59,550 bases of DNA from Haplomitrium mnioides (taxonomy: Eukaryota; Marchantiophyta; Haplomitriopsida; Calobryales), in NCBI GenBank assembly GCA_049999725.1, contig JBNGIS010028196.1, positions 1 to 59,550 of the forward strand, in the 5' to 3' direction. This document shows, piece by piece, positions 1-10,999 of the stretch. A program made the position numbers and the translations under genes. The notes beneath the pieces were generated by a model that searched no databases, was not told the origin of the DNA, and was given only the letters and a program-made list of their open reading frames with translations. Position 1 is the stretch's first letter. The number at the start of each line of letters is the position of its first letter.

Positions 1-49
1 TCTGATAAGCATATCACTCCCTGCAGCAAGACACAATTGGATCAACCCA
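1..49 (+). pseudogene. Fragment of copia gag at window edge
   Basis: The first 48 or so bases repeat, essentially without change, the end of the CopA gag first half at 2256-2304, up to the codons for HNWINL. The sequence then switches abruptly to LTR-like DNA. It is therefore a piece of a second copy of the same copia family joined out of order to the CopA LTR. The rest of that copy lies outside the window. Confidence 0.8.
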
Positions 50-1990
50 ATTTTTTCTCTTGCATGTGCTCATGCTGCATCAACATCAAAAGCAGCTCTA
101 GCATACTCGCCATCTGTGTATTCACACCCACGCACTCTGGTCTACCTTTGTGCTAAAGTTTTTTCTCCTACTAGTTTGCTCCCGTGAACATTTCCTTTTT
201 TTTCCTCCTTCGCTACTTTTCTAACAAGGTTTCTTTTCTTTCTTAAACATCCATACCTTGCTCCTTCTTCATTTTTTTTCTTTTTTGAAACCTCTCCATA
301 CAAACTAGGGCGCGCTCACTCTTTGCAATCCTAGCTCACTTGCGCTGCTCGACGTTGCTCCTCTTGCTTACCTATGAAGCCGCCGCTGCTTGATGCTTCG
401 CCTGGTGATTTTTGCTCACTTATTTGATGCACCTTCGCTCTTTGGTTTAACGACGCTTCATTCTTCCATACGATGTCGCATTCCCACTTCAGCAAACTTC
501 TTACCTTCTTTTGCTTGGCGACATACTAGCTCTTCTGTTCTACGACTTCCTAACCATCTGCGTGACATTTCGTGACTACTCGGTTGGAGAACTTCTTTCT
601 TTTTGATCTCTACTTGACGATATCACTCTCTCCTACGACCCATCAGGTGATTTTTTCCTTCTGTTGTTTACCTCTGGCTGACAACATCTGAGCCTCATTG
701 GTTAGTTCCTTTCTTGACTCGTCGACTTCAGTAGAGAACCACAACACTTTGTGTGTGCCCGAGGCCGACTTGGATTGTATCCTCATTGTTTGTTTGTCTT
801 TGTTTCTTGCCTATGACAAGTTGAAGCTGTCTCCTTGACAACATCAAATATCATGTCAAACTCTCCATTCTCGTTCTGTTTCCAATGCTACATTTCTACT
901 TTAACATCTATACTCACGAACCATTTCAATACGTGGTTCTACGTGAGATTCTTGTCTTCCACATTTTCTTTGCTAGGAACTGTCCAGCACAAAAGAGGAC
1001 ACCTATGTGTCCACCCGTTCTCCTTTGACACTAATGTATACAAACCTCTATTGTTCTTTCTTTCTCAGTTTCTAGTATTACCTTGTTACTAGCTTGGTTC
1101 TCTACTGTTCTTCACGACATAGCACTATCTAAGCAGCGAGAGACAAGGCACATGTTACTCACACCTTTGCACAAGTTCAACTCACTAGTTTATGCAACAA
1201 TGAAGACCCTGTCAAAGACATATTTGGTGGAAGACACCTTCACATAGACAACCACACAGAAGCTATATCGACATTCCATGAAAGAGCAACACTGCACCTT
1301 ACTACTTCTAGCTCTTTCGCTTTTTTCTCCAAAACTTTGCGGTTCAACTTTCTCAACCTATCTTTTGATTATCTTTGGTTGATTCTTGTATGTTCTCTGA
1401 ACGAATCTATCCCTTACAAGAGACATACTCGTTGATTTTGAGATACTTCTGACAAAGATTACAAGTGAATCATACTAACAAGAAACGCTGACCCTTGTCA
1501 CCCCCACAAGCTCAACCTCTATCTGGCCTAGCATGCAACTGGTAAAACCCTTCTTCACAGAATCAGTATTGCAGAGAGGCACTAAAACGATCGAGGACTA
1601 GGCTCTACTTTAACTATGGGAGGACACACAAGGAAGCTCAAGGAGGACAAGCTACCAACACACCAGAAGCAGTAGATACATGCTTATAAAAGGCAATTTC
1701 TTCATCCCTTAGCAACATCAATTTCTTATTTCATTTCTCGATGTACATACCGATCAACTCACAGCTAGTCAATTCTTTCCTGTTTTTCATTTCAGTTTTT
1801 GATTTTTTTTTGTTTAAAGCATAAAACATAAATAGGTACATGGGTGTGTGATCAACTGAAACTTAGATCGAATACCAATCTGTATTGAGTACAGACAAAC
1901 GCAGCCTTGACTCAGAAGCTGCATTCGCCAGAGACTCTGGTTCATCTTTCTTATTCAGAGGTATTCTCAGCAAAACCGAGCATAGACTTG
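50..1990 (+). repeat. CopA 5' LTR (5'-truncated) plus leader
   Basis: This non-coding stretch aligns in long blocks with the reverse complement of 40740-42750, upstream of the CopB gag. Shared blocks include 'atcccttacaag', 'caacctctatctggcc', 'gaggacacacaaggaag' and 'aaaacataaatag'. CopB shows that the LTR starts TGTTATA; CopA lacks roughly the first 95 bases, so its 5' LTR begins inside the LTR. The LTR end and primer-binding site cannot be fixed: no clear TGGTATCAGAGC is present. Apparent short ORFs here are not conserved in CopB. Confidence 0.65.
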
Positions 1991-1993
1991 CAA

Positions 1994-2458
1994 ATGGCAT
2001 CTGTAGAATCTCTAAAATTTTAGGCTCTGAGATTGGATGGCTCCAACTACTTGCCATGGTCACTAGACGTAACAACATACCTGACATCCAAGAGCATCCG
2101 TGAAATCATCAACACAAATGATAATACTACCCCATATGATGCAGCCAGAGCCCTTATACTGATCAGACACCACATGGTGGAATCCCTAAGACTCCAAAAC
2201 CTGAATTATCATAGTCCCCATCTACTATGGGAAGAAATGAAACTCAGATTTGACCATCTGATAAGCATATCACTCCCTGCAGCAAGACACAATTGGATCA
2301 ACCTCTGAGTTTAGGATCATACGTTCATAGTAAATTACAACAACAAACTATTTCGCATCGTCTCACAATTGGCAATCTGTGGCTACTCTTTTATCGACAA
2401 AGAACAGATAGAGAAAACTCTATCGATTTTCCTTATGAGCAATCTCATTCTAGCATCA
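1994..2458 (+). pseudogene. CopA gag, first half (UBN2-type capsid)
   Basis: The reading frame starts ATG-GCA-TCT-GTA (MASVESLKF) and matches the intact CopB start MTSVESLKFQALKLDGSNY. An in-frame TAG replaces the CAG glutamine codon of CopB ten codons in. Recognisable gag motifs follow: DGSNYLPWSLDVTTYL, RALILIRHHMVESLR and LLWEEMKLRFDHL. These fit the copia gag (UBN2-like) family, which forms the cytoplasmic virus-like particle. The frame breaks after HNWINL compared with CopB, and the gene is then interrupted by a solo LTR. Confidence 0.8.
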
Positions 2459-2463
2459 CAATA

Positions 2464-3028
2464 TGTAACGGTCACTAACTTTAGTAAGCCATAGCTAAAA
2501 ATGAAGTAAGATATAGTGTCAACTATGTCTAGAAAGCTATTACTAAGTTAGAGTAACAGAAAGTGATTGCTATTTTAGAGAGTTGGACGCGTGGCAAAAG
2601 GAGAGAAAGTCAACGAATTACAATGACAAATGGAGCACTTTAGAAGAGGATAAGTACATGTGGCAAGCAAAGAATTAAAGTGAAAAGAAGGTTCTAAAGA
2701 TAAGAACACATGGCAGAAGGAGAACTAAAGAGATAGAAGGTTCTAAAGATAAGGACACGTGGCAACATGAGAATAAAAATAAAGGGTGGTCCAATTAGAG
2801 CGAAAGAGAAAAGAGCGGTCCAATTAGAAGAGGATAGAAAAGCAACCAATGAAGTTCATCCACCTATGTAAGCAAAGAGCTTTCCATCAAGCATATAAAG
2901 AAGGTAGAGTGCCTTGTTTGGCATCTCTTACCTTGGGGGTTTTGAAGTTCTTTGTGTGCCTCTTTTATGCTAACTTGTATGTGTTATACTTGTGCTAATT
3001 TGTGCTTGTAATGTGGGTTTGTAGTGTT
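2464..3028 (+). mobile_element. Solo LTR of the G1 gypsy family inside CopA gag
   Basis: The 565-bp block starts TGTAACGGTCACTAAC and ends near GTAGTGTT. It aligns along its length with the reverse complements of both G1 LTRs (24898-25573 and 30637-31200), including the repeated 'aaggttctaaagataag' and 'acacgtggca' blocks. It is flanked by a perfect 5-bp target-site duplication, CAATA, at 2459-2463 and 3029-3033. CopB lacks the insert at the homologous site, giving a natural empty allele. No internal region is present, so this is the product of LTR-LTR recombination of a G1-like element. Confidence 0.92.
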
Positions 3029-3033
3029 CAATA

Positions 3034-3520
3034 TCGCAATATGCGATTCACTCAATACTCTAAACTCATAACATACATGCTACTAGCTGAAAAGCATCAA
3101 TTGCTCCTCGTGGAAAATGCAAAGAAGAGACCACCAAGGTCTATCGCTCCCTCACAGAATCCTGAATCACACTTTGCAGGGACTGGGATGTAACCCTATT
3201 CTAGAAACAGAAACCCCTCACGAGGCAGAGGAAGAGGACCCTCCAGATTTAGGGGGAGCACCACTTGCCAGACCACCAGTTGACCTCCGACTCCCAATAA
3301 CAGGGATTGACATAACAAACGTCGCACATCGACAAGACCAGAATGCGCTTCACAACGCACATTGAACAATAGAGGTGGCCGACAATCTTATAGAGGCCAG
3401 CAGACTCATTCTCATTCGCGCCAGCCTCAAAAAAACCTGCAATCGATGTGGCACACGTGGCTACACCTAGCTCACTTGTAGAGTACCAGCACTTCTAGCG
3501 TGACTATACCAACAAAGCAT
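3034..3520 (+). pseudogene. CopA gag, second half with altered zinc knuckle
   Basis: After the solo LTR the gag resumes with MRFTQYSKLITYMLLAEKHQ, homologous to CopB (MRFTRYSKLIAYMLLAEKHQ). Near 3435-3480 there is a zinc-knuckle motif CNRCGTRGYT-LTC with a stop in the last loop. In the usual CX2CX4HX4C knuckle the third ligand is histidine; here it is tyrosine, and CopB has the same tyrosine. Several frameshifts and stops lie between, so no protein is made. Confidence 0.7.
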
Positions 3521-3534
3521 CAAGCCTCACAACT

Positions 3535-4713
3535 ATGAGGTATAGGGCAGCTTACTGGAACTGGAAGACATGGATGCATAACTTTAATACAATCTACATT
3601 CTAAAAGTCACAAGACTCACTCATATATACCAAACCATAAAAACAAAATTTGGGATAACTTGCATTGTAGACAACGGATCTTCGCACACCATATTGCAAG
3701 ACCAAAAATACTTCTCATCAATCAAACCTTCTTCCAAGCCTATGACAACGATTACCGGCCACAATCAAATTGAAGAAGGACATGGTCTAACAACCATAAT
3801 CTTTCCAAATAAAATAAGACTGGATATCAAATATGCAATTTATGAACATGCAACAACCAAAAACCTCATCAGTTTCCAAGATATACGACAAAACAGTTTT
3901 CACATCCAAACCAGATCTTTTCATAACACTGAAGTCCTCCATATCCTAAGCTCAACAACAATAGGCTTTGACATACATGAACCCTTCTCACTGTCACCAC
4001 CTAGACTATATACTACAAAAATATACTCATATCATGTCTCCATGAAATCGGTCTCCACATCTCTCACATGGCATAATCGCCTAGGGCATCCGGGCCAAGA
4101 CATGTTCTACCGCATCAAAAAGGACAACAAAAGTATACCACAAAACATACATCCATTGTCATTGAATACTCCATGTTTAGCATGTGCACAAGGCAAACTG
4201 AGAACTGCACCTTCTTGCGACAAAATAACAATCACAATTCCTCGCTTTCTCGAGAGAATCCACACATATATTTGTGGACATATCCATCTACCTTTGGGAC
4301 CATTCCGATACTTTCTCGTCACCATTGATGCATCATCCAAATGGTCGGAAATATCTCTTCTTACGATTAAAAATATGGTCTTCCCGAAGCTGTTGTCCCA
4401 AATCTTGAAACTCTCAGCCCAATTCCTTGATTACCCAATCCGAAATATGAGAATGGACAAGGCCAGAGAATTCTCTTCACAAACTTTTGACGATTTTTGC
4501 TCATCTGCCGACATAGACATACAATATACAGTTCTACATGTACACTTTCAAAATGGCATTGTAGAATCTACTATTAAAAGAATACAACTCATAGCCAGAT
4601 CATTACTTCTGAACTCAAATCTCCCCACCACTGCTTGGGGACATGCAGTCATGCACGCAACATCTCTATTGCATTACAGACCATCTGCATTTAATCAAAA
4701 TTCCCCACATTAA
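3535..4713 (+). pseudogene. CopA protease and integrase segment
   Basis: An open frame of 392 codons. Residues about 45-60 read CIVDNGSSHTILQ, the pepsin-like retroviral protease site with DNG in place of the usual DSG. Around residue 178 comes WHNRLGHPG and at 213-219 CLACAQGK, the HHCC zinc domain of integrase. The core keeps the second acidic site (MDKAREFSSQTFDDFC) and the glutamate (NGIVESTIKR). The first catalytic aspartate is replaced: CopA has HTYICGHI where CopB has HVDIFEPI. The frame ends inside the integrase C-terminal region at a stop, so this is a decayed fragment of a longer polyprotein. Confidence 0.85.
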
Positions 4714-5750
4714 CTTGTTGTAGGAATCTCAACAGATATATCACATCTACACACATTTGCCTGCCTTGTACTTGTCCCAATCTTAGGGCCACACCAAACA
4801 AAGATGGGACCACAACGCCAAAAAGGCATATATCCGATATCTTGAACCCTCAACCTCATATGTGATTAAGTCTTGATTCCAGACTGTCAATTCTTTGAAG
4901 AATCTTTTCCACATCTGACACAAGAGGACAAAGTTGTACAACCCAAATCATAGGACAACTTAATATTGCACCAACACTTGCCATTAGACTTTGACCAACA
5001 AAATGGACATTCTGATGTCGAAGTCAGACAACTCCTCCATTTACAGCAAACATTAATCAAAATACTCGATACATTTAACAATGCAACCAACATCACCGAA
5101 TCACATATTGAAGCTACCAATGCACCAACATGACTTCAAAAAGTCAACGCACTTGCCATTGAAATATAGCCCAGAGCAAAGCGTGGCGAACCTAAAGGCT
5201 CAAAAAATAAGCCAGCATCACCGACATCATTACACGTTGCAACAGACAATGATGAAATAGCAATTGACTATTCCCATACCGGTCAAATATGGGACAAAAC
5301 CCATACCACTATGGATGACTTATTTGCATTTTTTGTATCACAATCAATAGACAAGGATACTCCTGATCCTTTATTTGTACGAGAAGCACAATCAAGAACC
5401 GATTGACCCCAATGGGAAAAAGCAATAAATTTGGAACTTAACTCTCTCATACAACGACAAGTATTTAGATCTATTATGCTAGCACTTCCAGACATGCATC
5501 TAACATATTATAGATTTATTTTTGTCCACAAATACAATGAAAAGGGTGATGTCACAAGATATAAGGCAAGATTAGTGGCCAAAGGATATACTCAGATTCC
5601 TAAACGTGACTATGACCTCACATACTCACCTATCATGGGCACTATAACTTACAGATACATGATAGCATTTGCTACTCAACGCCATCTCACCATGCACATC
5701 ATGGACGTCATCACTGCCTACTTATATGGTACTCTGGACACCTAGATTTT
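4714..5750 (+). pseudogene. CopA integrase C-terminus and reverse transcriptase start
   Basis: Fragments in several frames match CopB, where the same segment reads GIYIRFESPSIIRYLEP, an integrase-to-RT linker typical of some plant copia elements. From 5431 an open stretch carries the RT fingers: NEKGDVTRYKARLVAKGYTQ, then TYSPIMGTITYRYMIAFAT, MHIMDVITAYLYGTLDT and, after a stop, IFMKAP. D in DVITAYLYG corresponds to the first RT catalytic aspartate. Stops at 4711-4713, 5404-5406 and about 5743 disable it. Confidence 0.8.
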
Positions 5751-5751
5751 T

Positions 5752-6660
5752 ATGAAGGCTCCCCTTGAGCTCATATCAAGAATGTTATTTCACATTCAGA
5801 GGGAGAACAACCATAGTGTATTTGGACCTTTAGTCCCAAGCGGCCCACATACTAAGATTAGACCTTTTGTCTCTCATGGCCCACATACTGAGATTAGACC
5901 TTTTGTCTCTCATGAACCACATACTAATATTAGACCTTTTGTCTCTCATGGCCCACATACTGAGATTTGACCTTTTGTCTCTCATGGCCCAAATACTGAG
6001 ATTAGACCTTTTGTCTCTCATGGCCCAAATACTAAGATTAAACCTTTTGTCTATCATGGCCTACATACTAAGATTGGACGTTTTGTCTCTCAAGGCCTAA
6101 ATTTTGAGATTGGACCTTTTGTCCTTCATGAAATGCACTATAAAAATGGACCTTTAGTTTATAGAGGCACAATGATTCAAAATAGACCTGTTGTCCACAA
6201 AGACCTCAATTTGGGAAAAGGACCTTCTATCTAGAAAAGGCCTCTGCTAATCTATAAAGGACCTTTAGTCCTCATGTCGAAAAGACAATGCCAAATGATG
6301 GAAAGCAAGTTGCACAATGATTACAAAGAACCTTTAGTCCAACCAACGTACTCACTGAGCAAGCATCATTTCAAAGGACCTTTAGTCCAGCCAGTGCACT
6401 TGCTGAGCAAGCAACATTACAAAGGACCTTTAGTCCAGCCAACATACTCGTTGAGCAAGCAGTATTTCAAAGGACATTTAGTCCAACCAACGTATTCGAT
6501 GAGCACACAAAGCTACAGAGGATCTTTAGTCCCAAATACATGCAAGCTACATGAGCAACAATAGAGTGGACATTTTGTCCCTCATCATCAAAGTATACCA
6601 CATGAAAATGTGAAGTTGGCAAAGAATTCTATTAATGCATCTAGATCACCAATCGATCAT
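5752..6660 (+). repeat. In-frame tandem repeats inside CopA reverse transcriptase
   Basis: Between the RT motifs IFMKAP (about 5750) and LKSIYGLKQSGR (6694) lie about 19 tandem units, each carrying a core like GGACCTTTAGTCC or GACCTTTTGTCTC, whose arms GGAC/GTCC are complementary. The first block (5820-6130) has roughly 36-bp units coding for variants of RPFVSHGPHTEI. The second (6320-6590) has 48-bp units coding for variants of KGPLVQPTYSLSKQYF. In most copia elements these two RT motifs are separated by only a few dozen residues. CopB has the same expansion with a different number of units, so it belongs to the family. Confidence 0.9.
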
Positions 6661-6669
6661 TGACAATCA

Positions 6670-7850
6670 GACACACAAATGGCAGTTCAAGTCCTGAAAT
6701 CAATATATGGCCTCAAACAGAGTGGTAGAAACTGGTACCACATATTCAAATTAGAGATGATGGCACTGAATTTTACAAATAATGACATTGCTCCATGCAT
6801 GTTCATGAAACATATAGGCTCTAAATACGTTGTAGTTTCACTTTATGTAGACGACATAAATATTTTCGGCACAAAAATTCTAGCTGCCAGGATAATTACC
6901 AAACTGAAGGATATATTTGAAATGCGAGACATCAAAGAACTTGATCTCTGTCTCGACATCTAGCTTGAGCATCTGCCTGATGGTATTTTGATCCACCAAT
7001 CCACATATACGACTAAGATTCTCAAACAATTCAATATTGACAATGCTCATCCCATGAGCACTCCCATGGAAATGAGATTTTTGGACCCAACCAAGGACAT
7101 GTTTGGAAAGAGAAAGGAACATGAACCAACTCTAGGATTAGAAAAACCATATCACTTAGCAATCGGAGCTCTCATGTACCTTGCAAATCAAACCATACCT
7201 GATATATCTTTTGCAGTAGACATGCTCGCAAGGCACAACTCCCAGCCCACCATTTGGCACTGGAATGGGCTCAAATGCATTTTCAGATACCTGAAAGGTA
7301 CAAAGGACATGGGGCTCTTCTTCCCCAAAAATGCAACAAATGATATTATCGGTTTTGCTGATGTTGGATATTTATATGATCCTGATGACGCAAAGTCTCA
7401 AACATGATATGTCTTCCTTAAAAGAAGCACTACTATCTCATGGAAAAGCACCAAACAGACAATTACAACTACCTTGACCAACCATGCAGAAATCATACCA
7501 CTCTGTGAGGCTAGTAGAGAATGTATATGGCTCCGACAACTCATTGATCATATCAACATCAATACGATCCAACCTCTGCTTCAACCCCCTACAATAATGT
7601 ACGAGGACAATCGACCATGCGTCGACTAAATTGCTCAAGGCTTTATCAAGGGCGATAGAATTAAGCACATTGCCCCTAAATTCTTCTACACCCATGAGCA
7701 ACACGGTGACAATATAAATGTCCAATGAATAGAAAGCAAGGATAACAAAGCAGATATCTTCACTAAGCCACTTCCACCTGCCCTACATATTGCACATACT
7801 CAAGGGCTTGGTTTACAAAGACTATCTAAATTGCAACAAACAGCAAACAA
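6670..7850 (+). pseudogene. CopA reverse transcriptase palm and RNase H
   Basis: The RT resumes with VLKSIYGLKQSGRNWYHIF and carries the catalytic YVDDI at 6844-6858, followed by a stop after CLDI. The thumb and connection region continue (AHPMSTPMEMRFLDP, AIGALMYLANQTIPDISFAV, WNGLKCIFRYLKGT). RNase H follows as FADVGYLYDPDDAKSQT, HAEIIPLCEASRECIWLRQL and the C-terminal NKADIFTKPLP. The RNase H first acidic pair is FADVGY instead of the usual DADY/DADW. At least four in-frame stops are present, two of them where a tryptophan or glutamine codon is expected. Confidence 0.85.
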
Positions 7851-8385
7851 TGATTGCTTATATTTTTTTTCTCTAACCTTTAGTCATGACATCAAGGATT
7901 GCATATTCAATCATTTATTTTGAACATTATCTAATCTATCTGAAATATCATACAGGTAATGACAGGTGAAGTTTTAGCTGACTCACTTCTCAGCTTTTTG
8001 GGCTGACATCACTTTTTCAAACAAATTTCCATGATATAAGCGCACAAGATGCAGCAATACAACTATGAGGATGCAACAACACCGCCCAACAACACCACAT
8101 ATTAGCTTTACCATTAAAGCGACATTTTGAAATTTTTGTTATTTACAACACTCTACATACTATGATCATATTTTTATTATTACCTATCAATTACGGTGGC
8201 ACTCTTTCTCTCGGAAGAAAGCGAGAGGGTTTTAGTGAGACCACACATAGAATAGGATTTGGACTTACTAGTGTTATAGGGATATATATATATCCTATGT
8301 AAGTAGTCCCGATTTAATCGTTCTACTCATTCGTCTTGGAGACTCCCGTGTGTATACGTGCAGTGCTCATGCAATAACATGACAT
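7851..8385 (+). repeat. CopA 3' untranslated region and start of 3' LTR
   Basis: No coding sequence after the RNase H tail. The 3' LTR starts at TGTTATAGG (8272), matching the CopB LTR start at 42828, and shares with it 'cctatgtaag', 'ggagactc' and 'gtgctcatgc'. After about 113 bp it stops at 8385 and PM1 begins, so most of the LTR is missing. A purine-rich stretch near 8213-8230 may be the remains of the polypurine tract. Confidence 0.65.
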
Positions 8386-8605
8386 ACATTAGTCTCATCA
8401 TTTTCATCAATCTTTTCCTCTTTAAGACAAATGTCATTCTATATTTCAAATATTTGTGAAGTCTCAGTATCCACAATTGTAGCTGAATCAAGATGGGATT
8501 TTTGGTCCCGAAGATCATGAATAAGTCTCTAGATATACCTATTGCACAAAAAGAAACAAGCTCTTCATGGTAAGCATAAACAATCTTAGACTCACTACAT
8601 TAGAT
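8386..8605 (-). pseudogene. PM1 C-terminal tail of the ParB-methylase gene
   Basis: Read on the minus strand this matches the PM2 tail: LPSNVV...ESKIVYAYHEELV in PM1 versus LPSNVIESHIVYVYHREL in PM2 (13380-13450). One frameshift separates the two halves. The segment lies C-terminal to methyltransferase motif I in PM2 and PM3. Here it follows the post-ParB region with nothing between, showing an internal deletion. It has no recognisable domain of its own. The non-coding end 'acattagtct' is shared with PM3 at 23640. Confidence 0.65.
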
Positions 8606-8635
8606 GGCAAAAAAGATATCTTCAAAACACAAAAG

Positions 8636-10050
8636 AGGACATCTTAGACTCCTCCATATGGATGAGATACTCTATTTAAGCCTTCTTCCAAGTCTAGCAA
8701 TGGACCTTCAAACAAAAATACTTGACTTATAGCAACCAAAATTTTCCTCCTCTCCAACTCATGAGAATATTTATCTATGCAGAGCTTTCTTGGCTCTTCT
8801 ATTCAAAACAAAGATTTTTATTTTTTTGAGAAGACCTTGAAGTGATCTCCAAAGTGTCCACTTCATATCTTCCTTCTCAAGAGAGTCCTTGGCTTTTAGC
8901 TTCTAGTACTTTATGAGGTTCTTTTCCCACATTGTAAAATTAGCCTACTACATCTGCCACAACTACCCACTACAAAACGCAAGTGGAAACCAATTATCTT
9001 GAGAAGTGGATGTCTTCTCAAGTGTAGACTTTGGTTTTATTTGCAAAGTCTCCAACACAAATTTCTTTCTAATTTCAGGGATGAAATCATCATGCTCTCC
9101 GCAAAATGTCGATGCCAATACTTGACCTTTTGAACAAAGATCATCTCTAGATAATATCTCTAGCTGTAATTGTCATCAATGGCAAAAATTTGAGCTTTTG
9201 TCGGTGTGAGCCTGATTAGATGTAGAAATTGCAGAGTGATAACATTGGATTCTTTGCTCCATATTTGCTGATCAAAAGTCTGCCTTGCAGCACACTATGA
9301 TTGCTCTCAATAATCTTATAAAAATATTTATTAAGGTTCTTGATGTTGAACTTTGACTTATCTTTCAAATTGCACTTTGGATCCACAACAACAATGAAGA
9401 AGAGAGCGTGTATTTTTTTGTGAGTATGTGCTGAGCCAAAAGCTCTACAAAATGCTCATTCATGCACATGATCTCAAACAACTCCCAATATTCTATTCGC
9501 AGCTCTAGAAGATTAAAATTTTCCATAGATGGTGATTGTCTCTTCACACACATGACATCTCTGGATAGTCACCTCTTTGATTTTGTTTTTGTATTCCATA
9601 GAAATGGTTTGAGGATCCACTTGTTGCCTCTCTTGGAATGTTCTCATTCCTATATAGTTGCCCTATTTTTTTTCTTGATACCAGTCTCTTTTGAGGTTGA
9701 GGCACCTCATTAGAACTACTATCCTCCGAAGAAAACAAAATTATTTGAGCTATAATTGGAGGGGAAAAAAGTGGAGTTTGCTGCTACATAGAGAAATTGA
9801 TGGAGTGAGCTTCTTTTTTTGTTGACTTTGTATTTTTTTTATTGAGCCTTCTTGTGGCTTGGTTGCCTTGCGCTTTGTTCCAAAGAACAGTCCACTTAAT
9901 ACATTTGTAGTGCAAGTGGCTACAATTGGGCATGGAATACACTATGCTATTGTCATGCCATGCTTTAGCTTCAAAATATTGAAAGACAACAATTGCTTGA
10001 TGAGGTCACGCACTACCCGCTTGACGTCGGGGTAGGTAGAAACAAAGTCA
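8636..10050 (-). pseudogene. PM1 ParB-like domain exon
   Basis: Minus-strand frames contain, N to C: a segment ending near FNILKLKHGMTIA, a basic stretch, an acidic and serine-rich linker, then MENFNLLELRIEYWELFEI, MNEHFVELLAQHILTKKYTL, FIVVVDPKCNLKDKSKF and YKIIESNHSV. These align with the intact PM2 ParB block (21480-21840). The pattern of an N-terminal helix, a beta strand with VVVD and a G/E-x-N-H-S box fits the ParB/sulfiredoxin-like fold, which binds nucleotides or DNA. A frameshift near 9365 and several stops disable it. The GG/GS of the box is ES here. Confidence 0.7.
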
Positions 10051-10129
10051 AAAGAAAAATTATGTCAGCTAGAAAAAACATAAAAAATAGTTGGAAAAGT
10101 CAGACACACTTAAACAATGGAGTCCATGT

Positions 10130-10580
10130 GCACATGAACTTTGTATCATGTGGCACATTGGACAACAAAAATACATACATTCCTAGATTCAAGAGTGTTT
10201 GGACTCTTCTATATATGTGAAGTCCAAAGTCCATGTGTGTATGGACTCGCTACTTCATATGTAGATGGACTACATACTATATGCAAGCATGGACTCCCAA
10301 GTCTATATGCGCATGAACTCCCTACTTCATGCGTGCAAGGACTCTCAAGCTCTCATGTTCATGGACTCAGAAGTTCAAGCTCGTAAAGAGTAATGAATCT
10401 ATGCATGCATAGACTCTGACGATTTCCACCAATCCAACCATAACCCCATATGTACATAAGTTTCGAAAATATAGCAAGATAACAACAATATCTCAATCCC
10501 ACCCTTGCTTGGACTGCTACCGACAATGCAAGCATAGAAAGTTGTAGTCCATGCATATATGGACTCAAGTTCACAAACAC
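10130..10580. repeat. Palindromic minisatellite in PM1 intron 1
   Basis: Irregular tandem units built on 'gactc' plus variants of 'ccatgcgcgcatgga', for example 'agtccatgtgtgtatggact' near 10220 and 'caagcatggactcccaagtc' near 10285. The centre varies (gtgcac, gtgtgta, atatgtaga) while the flanks tcca/tgga and gagtc/gactc are kept. It lies between exon 1 (10600-10990) and the ParB exon, so it is intronic. Open frames across it are by-products of the repeat. Confidence 0.8.
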
Positions 10581-10599
10581 AAAACAAAAAGTAATTGAA

Positions 10600-10990
10600 A
10601 CTACATGTCCATTCTTGTGGGCTTTGATGAGATCGTTGCTGAAGTTGTGACTCCATATGATCTCCTCAATTAGGAATTTCTTTGTTGAGGTTCTGTAGAA
10701 TCAAATGCCCTCCAAGTTCTTTATAAGAAGTCTAATATGGGCCTTGTTTTCTTTCGGCATCATTGTAACTTAAGCTAGCCTCCTGATATTAATAGTATTT
10801 TGCCATCTAGCCACTCCAAATATATAGATGCTTCCCGGGATTACTTATACCAAAGGAAATTAGATATTTGTAGGCTAGTCAACTTGGCTCAATTAGCTTC
10901 ACCATATTCATGCATCAAAAAGGTTTCGATACCATGGTTGTGGCCGTTGGCATATTTGTTGCAATTTTTTCAAGACTAAGAAAGTGTAGA
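10600..10990 (-). pseudogene. PM1 first exon of the ParB-methylase gene
   Basis: Minus-strand translation gives EWLDGKILLISGG and, in a second frame, IEEIIWSHNFSNDLIKAHKNG. The latter aligns with the end of PM4 exon 1 (DPFTNDLQEAYKNGK). The position relative to the conserved promoter block is also the same in the two copies. The exon has no domain I recognise. At least two frameshifts and several stops are present. Confidence 0.55.
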
Positions 10991-10999
10991 AATGGAATG

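Larger units (their letters stand above)
50..8385 (+). mobile_element. CopA, degenerate Ty1/copia retrotransposon
   Basis: Domain order is gag, protease, integrase, reverse transcriptase, RNase H, which defines Ty1/copia. The same family lies inverted at 36455-42828 (CopB). Shared family marks are the DGSNY gag start, the post-integrase segment with an SIIRYLEP motif (read in CopB), and a long repeat tract inside reverse transcriptase. Both LTRs are incomplete: the 5' one lacks its start and the 3' one is only about 113 bp, so the ends were lost after insertion. Many stops fit C-to-T or G-to-A change at methylated cytosines. Confidence 0.85.

Noticed and set aside
5830-6057. Minus-strand frame of repeated MRDKRSNLSMWA units over the CopA repeats
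   Set aside because: It is the shadow of the RT repeat tract on the other strand; the plus frame is in phase with flanking RT motifs and the minus frame is not.
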